From Trileptium ribeirensis (lineage: Eukaryota; Nematoda; Enoplea; Enoplida; Thoracostomopsidae): DNA of 64,000 nt. The position numbers and the translations under genes are program-made. Shown here in pieces: positions 47,401 to 57,334 of this stretch. The notes under the pieces were generated by a model, which saw only the letters and a list, made by a program, of their open reading frames with translations, was not told the DNA's origin and did not search any database. How positions within the stretch are numbered: position 1 is the first letter of the stretch; each line of letters begins with the position of its first letter. The DNA lies in contig JASANE010003748.1 in assembly GCA_030248225.1 (NCBI GenBank), forward strand, positions 16,973-80,972, given 5' to 3'.

Positions 47401-50400
47401 TCTACCCGGACATGAGCTAGATTATTTTTTGTTGGTAATACATAGATTAACCACGGAAGTCCGTTAGGCCAGATTGCGAAGTTCTTGAAGTTGCATGTGT
47501 TATGATACAAATGACGGAGCCTGGGACGTCCAAGCCAATAGGATCCACCACCCGACAAATAGTTAGCTTTGATATTTTATCGGAACACCATTTCATATTT
47601 GTAATACGAACTTAGCACAATATCTATAAAAGCGACCTCACCCAGATGCGGAATTAGGCTGTATGTATTTGTATTAGAAATAAGAAAAAACAATAGTTTA
47701 TGGGGCAAATGTTCAGCAACATTTCTTTCCGCTATATTTGTTGCGACACATTTCGACCCACCAGACCCGTTCCGATACCCACCCAGGATTCCATAAGCTT
47801 GGGCCCACAATTGCTCTTTACATTTTTAACCTATGGTACGCATGTCAATTTACCCCCCCCCCCTCTGTTATAGCGATAAAAAATTGACAATGGTCCATGC
47901 TTTAATAGGTTTACATTACCCATGAATCAATGACAATAAATTCTAGAAATTTCGACGAGAGCTTTCTGCTCATATTTGGTCAATTTTGATAACGATGATT
48001 ACCAAATAACTTGCATCATAATGCCACCTAGTACTGGCCACTCTATCCACATAAAGCGAAGTTAGCCAGCAAACACGAATAGAACCATCGTTTCCGTTAA
48101 GCGTAGGTTATGAAATCTTTTCTAAGTATAGTTTCAATGTAAAGCACTGAAATTACTAATGAATCGCTGCGAGGTAACTGTTATTTATATACCATAATAA
48201 CTGTAACAAAATGCACACTGTAAATAGGTTATGGAATTAAAAATCAACATAACAATGAGCCAGCGACATCCAAATCTTCGTCCGGGTAAACCGGTTTTAC
48301 ACTGAAACACAGGAGAGTTCCGCTTTCATTCTAATGACTGTCGCCTGCCAAACGAGGTATCAGTGTTATAAGTTTCGAGCAATGAGCATATTAAGTGTTA
48401 AAAACAAACATAACATTTGTGTTCTCAAATTGTTATATTCATTACAATTTTAAAATGAATATATACACTCCACCACGAAATTAATATAAAAGAAAATTTC
48501 TTTTGCTGTAATATTTATGATAGTCATATTATAAATTACTATGTAAATATTAATAATAAAAACTTATATAAAATACAATATAATGTAATACTACATTATA
48601 TGTTCGTATACAGCAACAGCGGTATAAAAAATCTCGCGCCCAGTGAGCTTCGAATCCGGCAACAACGGGTTCAAAGACAATCGTTATGGATCGACATTCA
48701 TTTTGGATCGACATTCCTGACAAAGAATTTACCTCAAAGGTGACAAACTTCGAACAAAAGTAAACTACTAACAAGATGTTGGAGGAGCTTACAAAAGGCT
48801 AGTGCTACCGTTTACAGCTGGTGAATCCGCTATTGTAAATGGAAATCCAGTAACTTCAATCCACAGCAAAAATCAATACAACGAAATGTTTACGTTCATG
48901 CATCCACATCTCGGGGATTATATACCAAAACCATCGGATACCAAAGCAGACCAAAGGCATTGAACTTAAGTCAAGTTATTACTAAGTAAGGACACTCATC
49001 AATCAGAGAACTAAGGTTTTATGAAGAACAACTCACAACTTCAAGAACGAGTCAGCACAGTGTTGGATTTGTCTTAACAGTATCAACTGCAAGCAGTATC
49101 ATTGTTGTGGAAATCCAGCAACAACCAAATAGGTGTGCGTCTTTTATAGTCAGTCTTATTGGTGATAACCATAAACATAGCTGTTAAATTTGCTTGGGAA
49201 TTAATACGGATAATAACCATTAACAGACCGATAAAGAATGACATTCGAGCTTGTACGTTAAAATCCGTTACGAGTCCAGAAGCAACAAATTTTCGCAATA
49301 TGACAAGAAATTCTTGGGAAAAAGACTGACCATGACTCATTTTTCCGCTGTCGCCCGAGTCATTCTCCCGGATTTTAGCGATTTTGAGCCGGTTTCCTGT
49401 ATAAAAGTTCGATCTTCAGAAATATTAAAGGACGCGGACACCATGAACTGATTTAAACTTTAATGCAAAAGCCTTAGCGCACACTCACTGAATATACAAT
49501 ACCTCTCATTAAAACGCGGATTAATGTCATGCAGATAAAAAGAGACATTTTTGATGCAGACAGCACCTTACCAGCTAAAACGTACGAAGATTGCTAACTT
49601 TACCTTTTCCTTGAAGCGTGGGTTAAAGTGGAAAAGATAATCGTTGGCAGCTTTGATATCGACTTCAAATCGTTCTGCTTTCTTCTCGACAACACCAGCA
49701 ATGTAAAGTGCTTTGCCTGGAGCAAGCGCACCTGCCGGCAACGCCGTTTGGAATGGAACCGGCTAAAACAGTAAAAATAAATACAAAACATCAATAGCGT
49801 TCTGAAGCTTGCTAAAGATATTTGTCAATATTAGTTAATGCCAAATTGTACGAATTAGTCTTGCACCGAGATATACCAAAAAAATGAACTACACAAATAT
49901 TATTTTTCAAATACGTATTACTAAGACAGATGTTTTTCGGAGGAAAACGTACGGTATTTTTGGTCCTCCATAGTTTTTGAAGGTTTACAGACGAAATCCT
50001 ATACTACAGAAGTCCGTTTTTTTTTAAAACTTCAGCCGTTACCAAACAAAACTAACGGTATATCTGCAGTACAGGAAGCATAAATTTTGCAATATTCTGT
50101 AGACCGCGGGTCGCTGTATTCGGTCTCTATACTGCCATTCTGGTTACCTAATTCAGGTTAAATTTCTTTACTTACAGGTTTTTGGGCGCTCTGACCTCAC
50201 TACATCCATCACTTCTTCTCACTATATCTACGACAGTGCCGTAACGTCGCCACTTTTTGTTATAAATTTTTTAGTTTGTGTAAAAATGAATCTTATAATC
50301 GAAAATTTGTTCATAACAATGTATGCCCTGAATAGTCGTTACAACTGCCTTCTACGTGGTGTGGCCAGAGGGCGAAATTCCAAGGCACGTCGAATGCTCA

Positions 50401-53400
50401 GCCACATTAAGGGACGGTTAACTTACAAAAGTTACATTCGCTTCGTTTACCCTATTTCAATTCCAATATTCCGAAAGTTAGAAAAATGTGGGATTCCAAA
50501 ATTTGTATTATACGATCCAAAGTTTCGTTAAAGTACAAGTACAAAGATGTCTTGATACGAATTAGACTTCATTTAAATGTTTTCTAAAGGCACAACACAT
50601 AAGACGCAGTATACTGTGAGCGAAATTTTTAGCTTTAGATAAAATCTAATGTAGTGCTTCGAAATGGTCATTTTACGGAAAAATTCCACAAAAAATTTTG
50701 TCTGAAAACGTACGTAATAACGGCCCTCCCATGCGCATCGGTTAAGCTCCATCTCGCCAACAACGTAGATATGATTGACTTGCATCAGTGGCAAACGGTA
50801 GTCAAATTTTGCAACTTCCTTTCCTTGGGACCAGATCTGTAACAGTTTAATTAAATTAGTAGATTTCAGTTCCTGCACCAAATATACTAGTAACCTTAAA
50901 TAACAAGCAAAGTAAAAGAAACGGTATGCGAGAAAAGCTTCTACGTTGTCGTTTCCAGTGTCGTAAATACAATAATTACAAAGTATATACAGTTCCTACA
51001 CAAAATTCTAAAGAGATGAAAATTAAACACTAATAACATGCAATAAATGCTGGCAAAACAAAAATCTTATCGTGTTGCGACCGCGGTACCCCAAATCTCA
51101 AACTCAATGGCGAGCCAATAAAGCTTGTCGAAACCTTTACTTATCTGGGCAGTGAAACTTCCGGTCGTGGTGCCTCGACGTCTGACATAAAGGGCAGGGT
51201 CGCGAAAGCACAGTTCACGTTCAACAAACTTTACAGCCGAGTGTTTCGACGTCGTGATATTGCCATAAACGTAAAGCTCGCATCTACAATGCCTCGATAC
51301 CATCGCTATTGTTATATGGCTGCGAGACGTGGCAAATTCTGAAGAGTGACCTTCACACGCTTTCAGTCTTCGAAAATAGATGCCTTCGCAGGTGTCTTCG
51401 CATTCGTTACATCGACCGTGTGAGCAATAAAACTGTCCGAGAAAGATTCGCGAACCAACAACCAATTTCTGTCGCCATATTGGAACGACAACTTTGCTGA
51501 CTCGGACACGTGCTAAGAATGGGCAAAGATCGCACCCCGAAGCAAGTTTTGCTGATGGATGCCACTCGAGCCTGGAAACGACCTGTGGGCGGGGCTTTCA
51601 AAACGTGGTCAAGAACTATCCAAAAACATCTGGAGCGTTTCGTCCGAGCACCCCAACTTGTGGGCCGGAAGTGGCCGCGTTGGAAAGAAGAGTGCATGGA
51701 AGTCGCTATGCACCGTGAGCGTTGGAAGGCACTAACGCTTGATGTCTGCCGTACAATAACACATGCACATTGAGTGCGAAGGGTGTTCAAGTCAAGTCAA
51801 AGTCAATAACATGCAATCGAGCTCTGATATATAACTGGTATAATGTATAATATAGTCATTAGAAATAGTTAACTGCTGCGAGTAGATACAGTTTCCGCAA
51901 CATTTTGTCAAATAATACAACAAATTTTGTCAAAGAATACAACATAACTTAGAGTCTTCTATGTAGTTATATGCAACACAAACAGCAGTTGTTTTGGGCG
52001 CCGCGATTGCCAAAAATACTAAAGACTGTTTTACAGAAGCATGTGTCAATAATAACACATCACGTATAGTTGCGTAACAATCAAGCATTCTTTTGATAAA
52101 ACAAATAAAAAATAAAGCATACCTCAAAGGACTCCTCATGCGCACGAATTCGGATGTCGATATCTTCGCCTTGTTTGATATTAATTTTGTGCTTTTCCTC
52201 TCGGCCCCATTCGCCATTTTTGTATGAATTCAAAATGAATTTGCCTTCGTCAACGCGACAGGACAAACACAGTGCAATATCGTCTCTAGACGGTCCAGCA
52301 ACGTTCGGTCCAGTGTGCAGCGTAACATCGAAACTGAAACAAAAAAGCAGGTATCACATTAATGTCTCAAACTAAAAAATATGAGGAACTTGACTAATGT
52401 TTAGAAGACTTACGACTCTTGTGTTCAACCAGTATATATATGACAAAACGCAAATATTTTCGATATATAAACTAGAAACTGTCTGAATAGAAAAAGCATT
52501 TACAACAGTACAACGCATAGTACCTCCGTGAATCCCACAACCTTTCGCATCCCTGTATCATGGATGCACTAGTAAAAGTCGAAAAGTAGCCCTGTTGCTC
52601 TGTTACAAAGACTAGGAGAATTCATCCGGCTAGGGGAAACAGAGCAAGTATGGTGAGCTTGTGCTCAGTAACTTCCCGAGGCGTTCAAACGAGCTTGCTT
52701 CCCACCCTTGAAAGCACCAGAAAAAAACAATACCACACCCACCAATACATTAAGGACAATATTATGAAAAATTTTCAACATACATCAGAAATGTTGGAAA
52801 ATATTTTCTTCCTTCAAGAGTCAAAAAAGAGTAAAGTATTAAATTTATATATCACCATATTTTCACGGTGTGGGCAACTAAATGGCTTTTACAATTATTG
52901 CGGTAGCTAAAATTCACATTTATTATTCTGCTACCAGTATTTTCAGTTTAGTAAACGCGAACATGACTTCGATTAGGCATCCAAAAATTCTCATTCATAA
53001 ATCTGCCACTCACATTCGCAGTTTAGCGAACGCAAACATATGCTCGGCTATGTACAAATACAATTTCCTTACGATTGTAATTTCTCATTTCATGAGTTTT
53101 CCGAGTTTCTTAAATGAAATGTAAAAACAGACAGCGCTGTGTTCGCAGTCTATTAGATCAAGAAGCTCGTTCGAAGCGTACATGCTCGGTAAATATATAG
53201 ATATCTAATTCAAAAACTTGACTTCGAACATCGCAAGCGTGTGCTATCGCACATCGTGAACTTGTACGTAAAAATCACGACTTGTGCGCGGTCGTGTGAT
53301 CTTGAACTGACTTAGCAAATAAAAAATCCAGGGGCAATTAAAATGGACTTACGATTTATAGTCTAAACTGTTGGAGTTAGATAACCCCAAACGGCCAAAT

Positions 53401-55466
53401 CTTAAAGGTTCCATTTAGACTCGGGTTTGTGAAAATTTTAAAATGAAATCATTGATCATCAAGTCTGAAAGCCACGTCTATCATCGACAACGCTTGTGTA
53501 CTATTAGATACTACCAGCGTCAAATGAAAAATCTAAATTTTTTTGTGGAAGTGGTGGTCAGATTGCTTCGCTGTGATATAAGAGGCACCAAGCGAGTTCG
53601 TCATTGTCCAATTTTATTGATAAAAGCGCGCGTAGTTACTACGTTCACACTGCACGTCATTACAACATTGAAATCAACATGTTTAGCAATTTAAATAACT
53701 AATAACTCTGTAGTGCCATGCATGAAATTGACAATGACATTCACTTATTTAAAACTTTGATAATTTCACTTCATTAAAAAGTTATGTATATATATACGTT
53801 ATAAACCTAGCTTCATAACTGCAAAAGTGTGGTGCAGCAAAATGATACAAGTTCTTGTGAAGACTACGGGTCGTACCTGCGACTTAAGGTCCAAGACCTA
53901 TTAGAAGAATTATAACTCAAAATTTTGGAGGACACTATTATGAGCAAATTATTCAACCGTCAGTTTTGCGAAATTTTGATTATAAAAAATTACGCACAGT
54001 TTTACAACAATGTTCTCGATAATTAATATACATCCGGTGTTCAGTTATGGTTGTCATAACCAAAAATATTTTGCAGTTAGACGCTATGTGAAGTAAGCTC
54101 TCTTGCTTCGGTAGTTTCGTTTGAACAACTACCACATCTCAACAATCATCTACAGTCAATTGCAACACTAAGATACTCCCCTTTTGTGGAAAGTTAAGGA
54201 TCATTCGACAGTGTGAGCTAAGTTACGCATCTATAAAAATAAACTGATTTATTGAATCGAAAAATATCGCTAATATAAACTTGAGGAACTATCAATAACA
54301 ACACTGCCCGCACTAGTGAATAAACATTGCTGGCTTCTCCAAAGTGTGCGGGCACATGGCATTTTTCGGTGCCCCTGGCAGAATTTTGCCCTCCCCCCGC
54401 AAAAAGCCCCCTGGTTAAATTTTTGGCTTCCACCGGTAAAACCATCACCCATATGACATAAAAAATTTGACAAATTTTTTTTACACATTTCTCTTTCCGG
54501 CGTAAAAAATTTTACTAATTTCAGAAAAAATTGCTTGAAAACCTGCGTTTAACCTCAATTAAGATGTCTTTGCACCGTATCTCAGCATATTTATTAACAA
54601 TTTTAGCATTTTTCACTGAAAAATCTCAAATTTTGAAAATTTTTAAATTTCGACCTCCCACTTTACCTACCTGTTCATGCCCCTGACTAAATTCGAAGTA
54701 CTTCAGTTCCGAACTAGCCCACTACCCGGTTCATGCCCTCTTGCAAAATTTTCGACGAATAGAGAAGCCAGCATAGGTATTTGCGTTTGTGTACAATAAC
54801 CAGTACTTTATACCAATCGAGTAACGTTTTATCGCTTCTAAATTTTACCGCTATAGGGATTTTGTGTGAATAATTAAACGACTTGCAACACCAATCTATC
54901 TCTCAAGTTTGATTAGCAATAAGTCCAATCGGAAGGCCACAAAAAATTTAGAGAGCTTAACACTACTTAACAAAGTTGTTAATTTTTGAGAAGTTAACAC
55001 TACTTAAGAAGTTAAGTCAGAATTTGCGTAAAAGACAATAGTCACCAGTGTAAACAATCGCTGTATGCTGCATATACGATAATAATGACAAAATTTCGTG
55101 ATTAATGATTGTTAATACGTCTAACTTGTCTAATCATACATTCTCAAGGTCTGAGGTCTCAGGTAGTTGCAGTGCAGGGAAGGACGGGGGCAGTGCCCTC
55201 GGCACTTATGGGTTCGTGCCGCCATGGGTTGTCTAAACACCTGTCAGCGGAGTCGGCGCGATGCCGAGATGGGGAGAGGAAGGCCCGACGCCTCAGAGAA
55301 TCCATTTATGGGCATGCATGTATATAGTTGACTGAATATACGTCTTTTTACAGCAAGAGAATCTAAAGTAATAAACTAACCGTGTCGCACCAGTCATGTG
55401 TCCCTTGATAAATATGCATTGACCCGGTTGAACAGTTCCTTGTAGCTTGCTCAAATACGGCATTGG
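32306..55466 (-). CDS. Galectin A, tandem-repeat type (first coding exon not found)
   Basis: A galactoside-binding lectin with two CRDs. The exons in transcript order are 55381-55466, 52123-52333, 50714-50836, 49604-49762, 37821-37946 and 32306-32416, totalling 816 nt: 271 residues plus stop. All junctions keep frame. CRD1 is about 140 residues and CRD2 about 131. Nematode LEC-1-type galectins are close to 280 residues, so only about 8-10 N-terminal residues (one short exon) are missing. There is no signal peptide in what is seen, as in other galectins. CRD2 retains H..N.R. CRD1 has lost the His. The introns are 3.0, 1.3, 0.95, 11.7 and 5.4 kb and contain several transposons in antisense orientation. 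Galectin B lies 16 kb downstream on the same strand with matching exon structure. Ligand and tissue role cannot be read from sequence. Confidence 0.92.
32570..32631 (+). repeat. 26-bp direct repeat with 10-bp spacer
   Basis: A 26-bp string beginning 'gccaaatgactgaagaacc' occurs identically at 32570-32595 and 32606-32631. It lies in the last intron of galectin A. Its function is unknown; it is probably a recent local duplication. Confidence 0.9.
32632..35160 (-). other. Galectin A last intron, 5' repeat-poor part
   Basis: AT-rich intron DNA. Plus-strand open frames of 123 codons at 33131-33502 and at 34547-34918 show no recognisable domain or splice context. Nothing else definite is seen. Confidence 0.35.
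35161..36137 (+). repeat. Dispersed repeat family R2, longest copy
   Basis: About 977 bp, sharing both ends with the 42187-42970 copy. It starts near 'actagtaactctaccgag' and ends at 'ctgattat'. It has two tandem sub-units, each starting near 'accggcaatga' and running through 'ccttgcttccgtgaag'. The open frames in it are not shared with the other copies, so I do not call a protein. Confidence 0.7.
36454..37312 (+). repeat. Dispersed repeat family R1, copy in galectin A intron
   Basis: Runs from 'tgaattctgagcg' to 'gcactcagaattca'. The body matches 13352-14287 ('aactcaaatctggctggg', 'gattccaacatctt', 'ttgctattgtcatta'). There is no coding capacity. Confidence 0.6.
37821..37946 (-). CDS. Galectin A exon e: central part of CRD2
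   Basis: The frame is open between acceptor 'gtttgcttttag' and donor 'GTACGTATCC', 126 nt or 42 codons, phase 0. It starts K-V-I-R-N-T and continues G-G-S-W-D-D-V-E-E-K, then L-P-F-T and a final D-L-Y-R. This supplies the V-x-x-N and W...E-E part of the sugar-binding site. The usual W-G-x-E-x-R is changed to W-D-D-V-E-E-K: the Gly is gone, there is one apparent extra residue, and the Arg is Lys. Confidence 0.92.
39001..39986 (+). pseudogene. Reverse transcriptase domain of the LOA/I-like LINE
   Basis: Catalyses cDNA synthesis in an intact LINE. The segment 39001-39160 gives the entry region (G-P-D-G-I-Y-P-V-F-L). After a frameshift, 39168 onward gives L-R-P-I-N-L-S-S, motif A F-L-D-I-S-G-A-F-D at residues 112-120 of that segment, motif B G-F-P-Q-G-G-V-L-S-P, and motif C G-Y-S-D-D-L at 201-206. 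YSDD replaces the common YADD. A further one-base shift near 39930 moves the thumb region into the next frame. Confidence 0.88.
39934..40512 (+). pseudogene. LINE thumb/connection region
   Basis: Open for 192 codons in the frame after the RT. It contains I-G-G-V-V-I-P-F followed by V-K-Y-L-G-L-L-L-D and L-T-W-K-T-H-I, the conserved block that follows the YxDD motif in I/Jockey-group elements. It ends in a stop where the frame shifts again to the RNase H. Confidence 0.82.
40511..41428 (+). pseudogene. LINE RNase H domain and C-terminal zinc-knuckle-like tail
   Basis: Would remove the RNA strand after first-strand synthesis. Counting from 40544, all four carboxylates are present: D6 (Y-T-D-G-S), E43 (Q-A-E-V-L-A), D69 (F-S-D-S-R) and D121 (N-E-I-A-D), with the K-G-H-S-G loop before the last. 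The tail has C-T-F-C-G and H-L-I-M-N-C. This segment is open to the end of the element, which is unusually well kept beside the frameshifted RT. Confidence 0.9.
41502..41943 (+). repeat. Left arm of a large inverted repeat
   Basis: About 442 bp, matching the reverse complement of 43471-43915 with frequent substitutions but few indels. Inside, an 81-codon frame (41533-41778) starts M-L-N-W-L-C-E-A-G-L-S-V. The matching arm has the same frame starting M-L-N-W-L-F-E-A-G-L-S-V. I do not recognise the protein. Confidence 0.75.
42187..42970 (+). repeat. Dispersed repeat family R2, copy inside the inverted repeat
   Basis: Shares the start and the 'ctgattat' end with 35161-36137. It lies in the 1.5-kb spacer of the inverted repeat, so it may have inserted there. 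Confidence 0.65.
43471..43915 (-). repeat. Right arm of the large inverted repeat
   Basis: Reverse complement of the 41502-41943 arm over about 445 bp. Both outer ends begin near 'tattatt(c/g)(t/g)aaaaatata' and both inner ends stop at 'agtgtaacagg'. The pair could be a transposon's long terminal inverted repeats or two opposed insertions of one repeat. Confidence 0.75.
44479..44705 (+). pseudogene. Second LOA/I-like LINE C-terminal remnant
   Basis: Reads G-H-C-L-L-N-N-H, then M-G-L-V-G-D-R-S-C-E-W-C and S-H-L-I-L. This parallels G-H-G-T-L-N-S-H, I-G-L-L-D...C-T-F-C and H-L-I-M-N-C at the end of the element at 38850-41430. After a frame change it also has I-D-I-N-W, matching L-D-I-N-W there. 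A decayed relative of the same family. Confidence 0.65.
45380..45515 (+). pseudogene. Possible CR1-like LINE tail remnant
   Basis: Contains I-A-W-N-Q-L-P and, further on, S-P-D-N-F-K-K-L-L. This resembles the W-N-x-L-P ... S-F-K-x-x-L ending of CR1/Jockey-type ORF2 proteins, such as W-N-G-L-P and S-F-K-K-R-L at 61765-62150. Weak match; chance is possible. Confidence 0.25.
49604..49762 (-). CDS. Galectin A exon d: first part of CRD2
   Basis: The frame is open between acceptor 'tactgttttag' and donor 'GTAAAGTTAG', 159 nt or 53 codons, phase 0. It starts P-V-P-F and continues L-A-P-G-K-A-L-Y-I-A-G, then R-F-E-V-D-I and F-H-F-N-P-R-F-K-E-K. The H, N and R of the sugar-binding motif are intact. 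It is equivalent to galectin B exon d but two codons longer. Confidence 0.95.
50714..50836 (-). CDS. Galectin A exon c: C-terminal part of CRD1
   Basis: The frame is open between acceptor 'aactgttacag' and donor 'GTACGTTTTC', 123 nt or 41 codons, phase 0. It encodes I-W-S-Q-G-K-E-V, F-D-Y-R-L-P-L, H-I-Y-V-V-G and ends W-E-G-R-Y-Y. Same length and phase as the galectin B exon at 4485-4607. Confidence 0.93.
51045..51804 (+). mobile_element. 5'-truncated LINE (RTE/CR1-like tail) with 13-bp TSD
   Basis: The 760-bp insert is flanked by identical 'aataacatgcaat' at 51032-51044 and 51805-51817. The coding remnant reads F-T-Y-L-G-S, then after a frameshift near 51280 L-L-Y-G-C-E-T-W and E-N-R-C-L-R-R, then after a stop L-G-H-V-L-R-M, and a final W-P-R-W-K-E-E. 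These are standard C-terminal blocks of RTE/CR1-type ORF2. The 3' end is a short 'agtcaa' repeat, as RTE-type elements often have. It sits antisense in the galectin A intron between exons b and c. An intact TSD alongside coding breaks suggests moderate age. Confidence 0.88.
52123..52333 (-). CDS. Galectin A exon b: central part of CRD1
   Basis: The frame is open between acceptor 'ttttttgtttcag' and donor 'GTATGCTTTA', 211 nt: one base plus 70 codons. It encodes F-D-V-T-L, then I-A-L-C-L-S-C-R, F-I-L-N-S, G-E-W-G-R-E-E-K and I-D-I-R-I-R-A-H-E-E. The sugar-contacting His of H-x-N-x-R is Cys and the Asn is Ser, while N-S, W and E-E are kept. The Cys/Ser pair argues that CRD1 binds canonical galactosides weakly or not at all. 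Confidence 0.95.
52334..55380 (-). other. Galectin A intron a-b
   Basis: 3.0 kb. The stretch 53310-53355 shares words with the galectin B intron at 3850-3900 ('tgaactgactta', 'taaaatggact'). A GC-rich block at about 55140-55310 stands out from its AT-rich surroundings but shows no recognisable gene. Confidence 0.4.
55381..55466 (-). CDS. Galectin A exon a: start of CRD1
   Basis: The frame is open between acceptor 'atactgttacag' and donor 'GTTAGTTTAT', 86 nt, ending at phase 2 so that the split Arg codon is completed by exon b. It encodes P-M-P-Y-L-S-K-L, V-Q-P-G-Q-C-I-F-I-K-G and ends G-A-T-R. It begins at phase 0, so the start codon is on an unseen short exon at higher coordinates. Confidence 0.92.
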
Positions 55467-56505
55467 CTGTAACAGTATATAAGCCATCTTTATAGGCAGA
55501 AACGCTATCAACAGCGTATTTCAAACAGTTTTGTTGCTTTTATAAAAGAAATAAAATATTTAAAAAATTTTATATAAATAGTTTGAAATTACCAAAACTA
55601 CATGGATCTTTTGATCTTAAACATAGTCTATAAACATTTATGGCACCAAAACACAATGCTATCATTTTATTTACCACACTATTGCTTTCGAAGAGTATGA
55701 AGCGAAGATCGCGAAGACGTCCTGGCATGGTGCTTTTTATAACATTCTACCCTTTTAGTGATAGCGCAGGATAAACCTATGATCACAAAGGATAGTACCA
55801 AATATATATATATATTAACTGATGTCCAGAAATAATCTCTAATACGGTGCCGCTAACGCAAGAAATACACCAGCTTTGCAAAAGCGATATATACAAAAAT
55901 AATAAACAAAAATAATAATGCTGATTCAAATCGAGCTTCACGAACCTCCTTCAACGTCCCATAAGGACAGTACACCAACAACAAATTACGAGCAACGTTA
56001 CGACCATTCCAACGAATACTAAAACCACAAGACACCTAATGTCTTTGTCCAATGCCAAAAACGTTAACTTTTGATATTTATAAATATTAATTTTCAAGAA
56101 AAATTAAAATTTCAGTTATTTTTAACGTTGTACATTACCCTTAATAAATGTTATATTGTATTTTGCGGAGTTAAGTCATAAATAAGTTAAGAAATTAAAA
56201 CTTTAAAATTAGAAGTAATTTAAAAGAAGCTAACGCAAAGGTTCAGGTTATGACAAAATATCGACATAGGTGAAATTAACTAGGAAACATTGTGGTAGCA
56301 CCCTCCCCATTTCTATCGAAAGGTATTTCGTTTTGCCCAGACGCCATATCTAATACGATGATACCTTTTAAAAAGTTTTCTTGTGTTTGCAGAATCGATA
56401 CCGTGTTTTTCTTTCGCAACGCACATTTCAACCTCAACGTCACGACATATTGTCCAATAATGCAAGCGGTTATACACAAAACAGGACAGTTTTAAACAAA
56501 ATTAT
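55467..56505. other. Region upstream of galectin A exon a
   Basis: AT-rich, expected to contain the first exon and promoter of galectin A or part of its first intron. I tested nearby ATG-plus-donor combinations by eye and none is convincing. Confidence 0.3.
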
Positions 56506-56507
56506 TA

Positions 56508-56604
56508 AAACGGAATTCCGGTTCCGCTATGAATTTTGACTTTTGCCGGAACCGCTGTCAGAACATCATTCTAGCCGGAACCGGAATTCCGGTTACTTCC
56601 TTAT
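56508..56604 (+). mobile_element. hAT-like element fragment (right end only)
   Basis: About 95 bp rich in TTCCGG/CCGGAA, ending CCGGTTACTTCCTTA, which matches the right terminus of the element at 17548-18671 (CCGGTTACTTCCTG). The rest of the element is missing. Confidence 0.65.
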
Positions 56605-57334
56605 ATTAATAAATACGTAGAAATTGGTAAAAATAAACATATGAACGTACTAAAGTTTTGGTGCGGAACGCCATCGTACAATTGTGCCCAAATATTAACA
56701 ATCAATATTCACTGAAAATATTCACAGACAAGCAGTAAAACCAAGAATAGATGCCACTTTGTTGAACAATACGACACTCCTAAACCTATGTATATCCAGC
56801 CTGAAAGTATGCTGCGGTGCGCTTCGCAATGTCTTCTTATATTTCATGACAGGACTCTTCATCCGCCCCCCAATATTTGTGGTGAGTATTCTCCCATGAA
56901 GTCAATAACGGAACCTTTGTTCCTCCGTGAAACGCAGGAAGGTACAGATGAAATGTTTCCGTTAAATGCAGAACCAACGCGAAACTGACAGCGCCATACT
57001 TAGCGTATAAGCTGAAAAGTGTCATATACTCTTTGTAAATATTCACTCTTGATAAAACTAATGTCAATAAGACTAGAATTTAAAGTACCTATCGAATTAA
57101 CGCGATTTTAAGCAACCAATCATATTTCCATGTGTTAGTTTAACAATTTGTTGTGAATTGCAAAACATAAAAAAGCATACTACATGGAAAACTATCACCT
57201 ATTAAGTTCACGCTGAATCAGTAGACAAGCACGCTAAACACAGCCAAAGCTTTACCTCCTCCGGGAAATTGGTGGTTTTTAAACTTTACATGGGGATTTT
57301 ATTGTATGATATCGTATTGTTAATATATATATGT

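Larger units (their letters stand above)
37947..49603 (-). other. Galectin A 11.7-kb intron
   Basis: The largest intron, filled with mobile DNA: a LOA/I-like LINE at 38850-41430 (antisense to the gene), a large inverted repeat at 41502-43915 containing an R2 copy, and a second LINE remnant at 44479-44705. Around 44020-44290 and 46610-46870 there are two diverged copies of another repeat ('aaattggtcaattc', 'gagctgagtcgaatgg/gagctgattcgaatgg'). The interval 47400-49600 is AT-rich with nothing definite. Confidence 0.6.
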
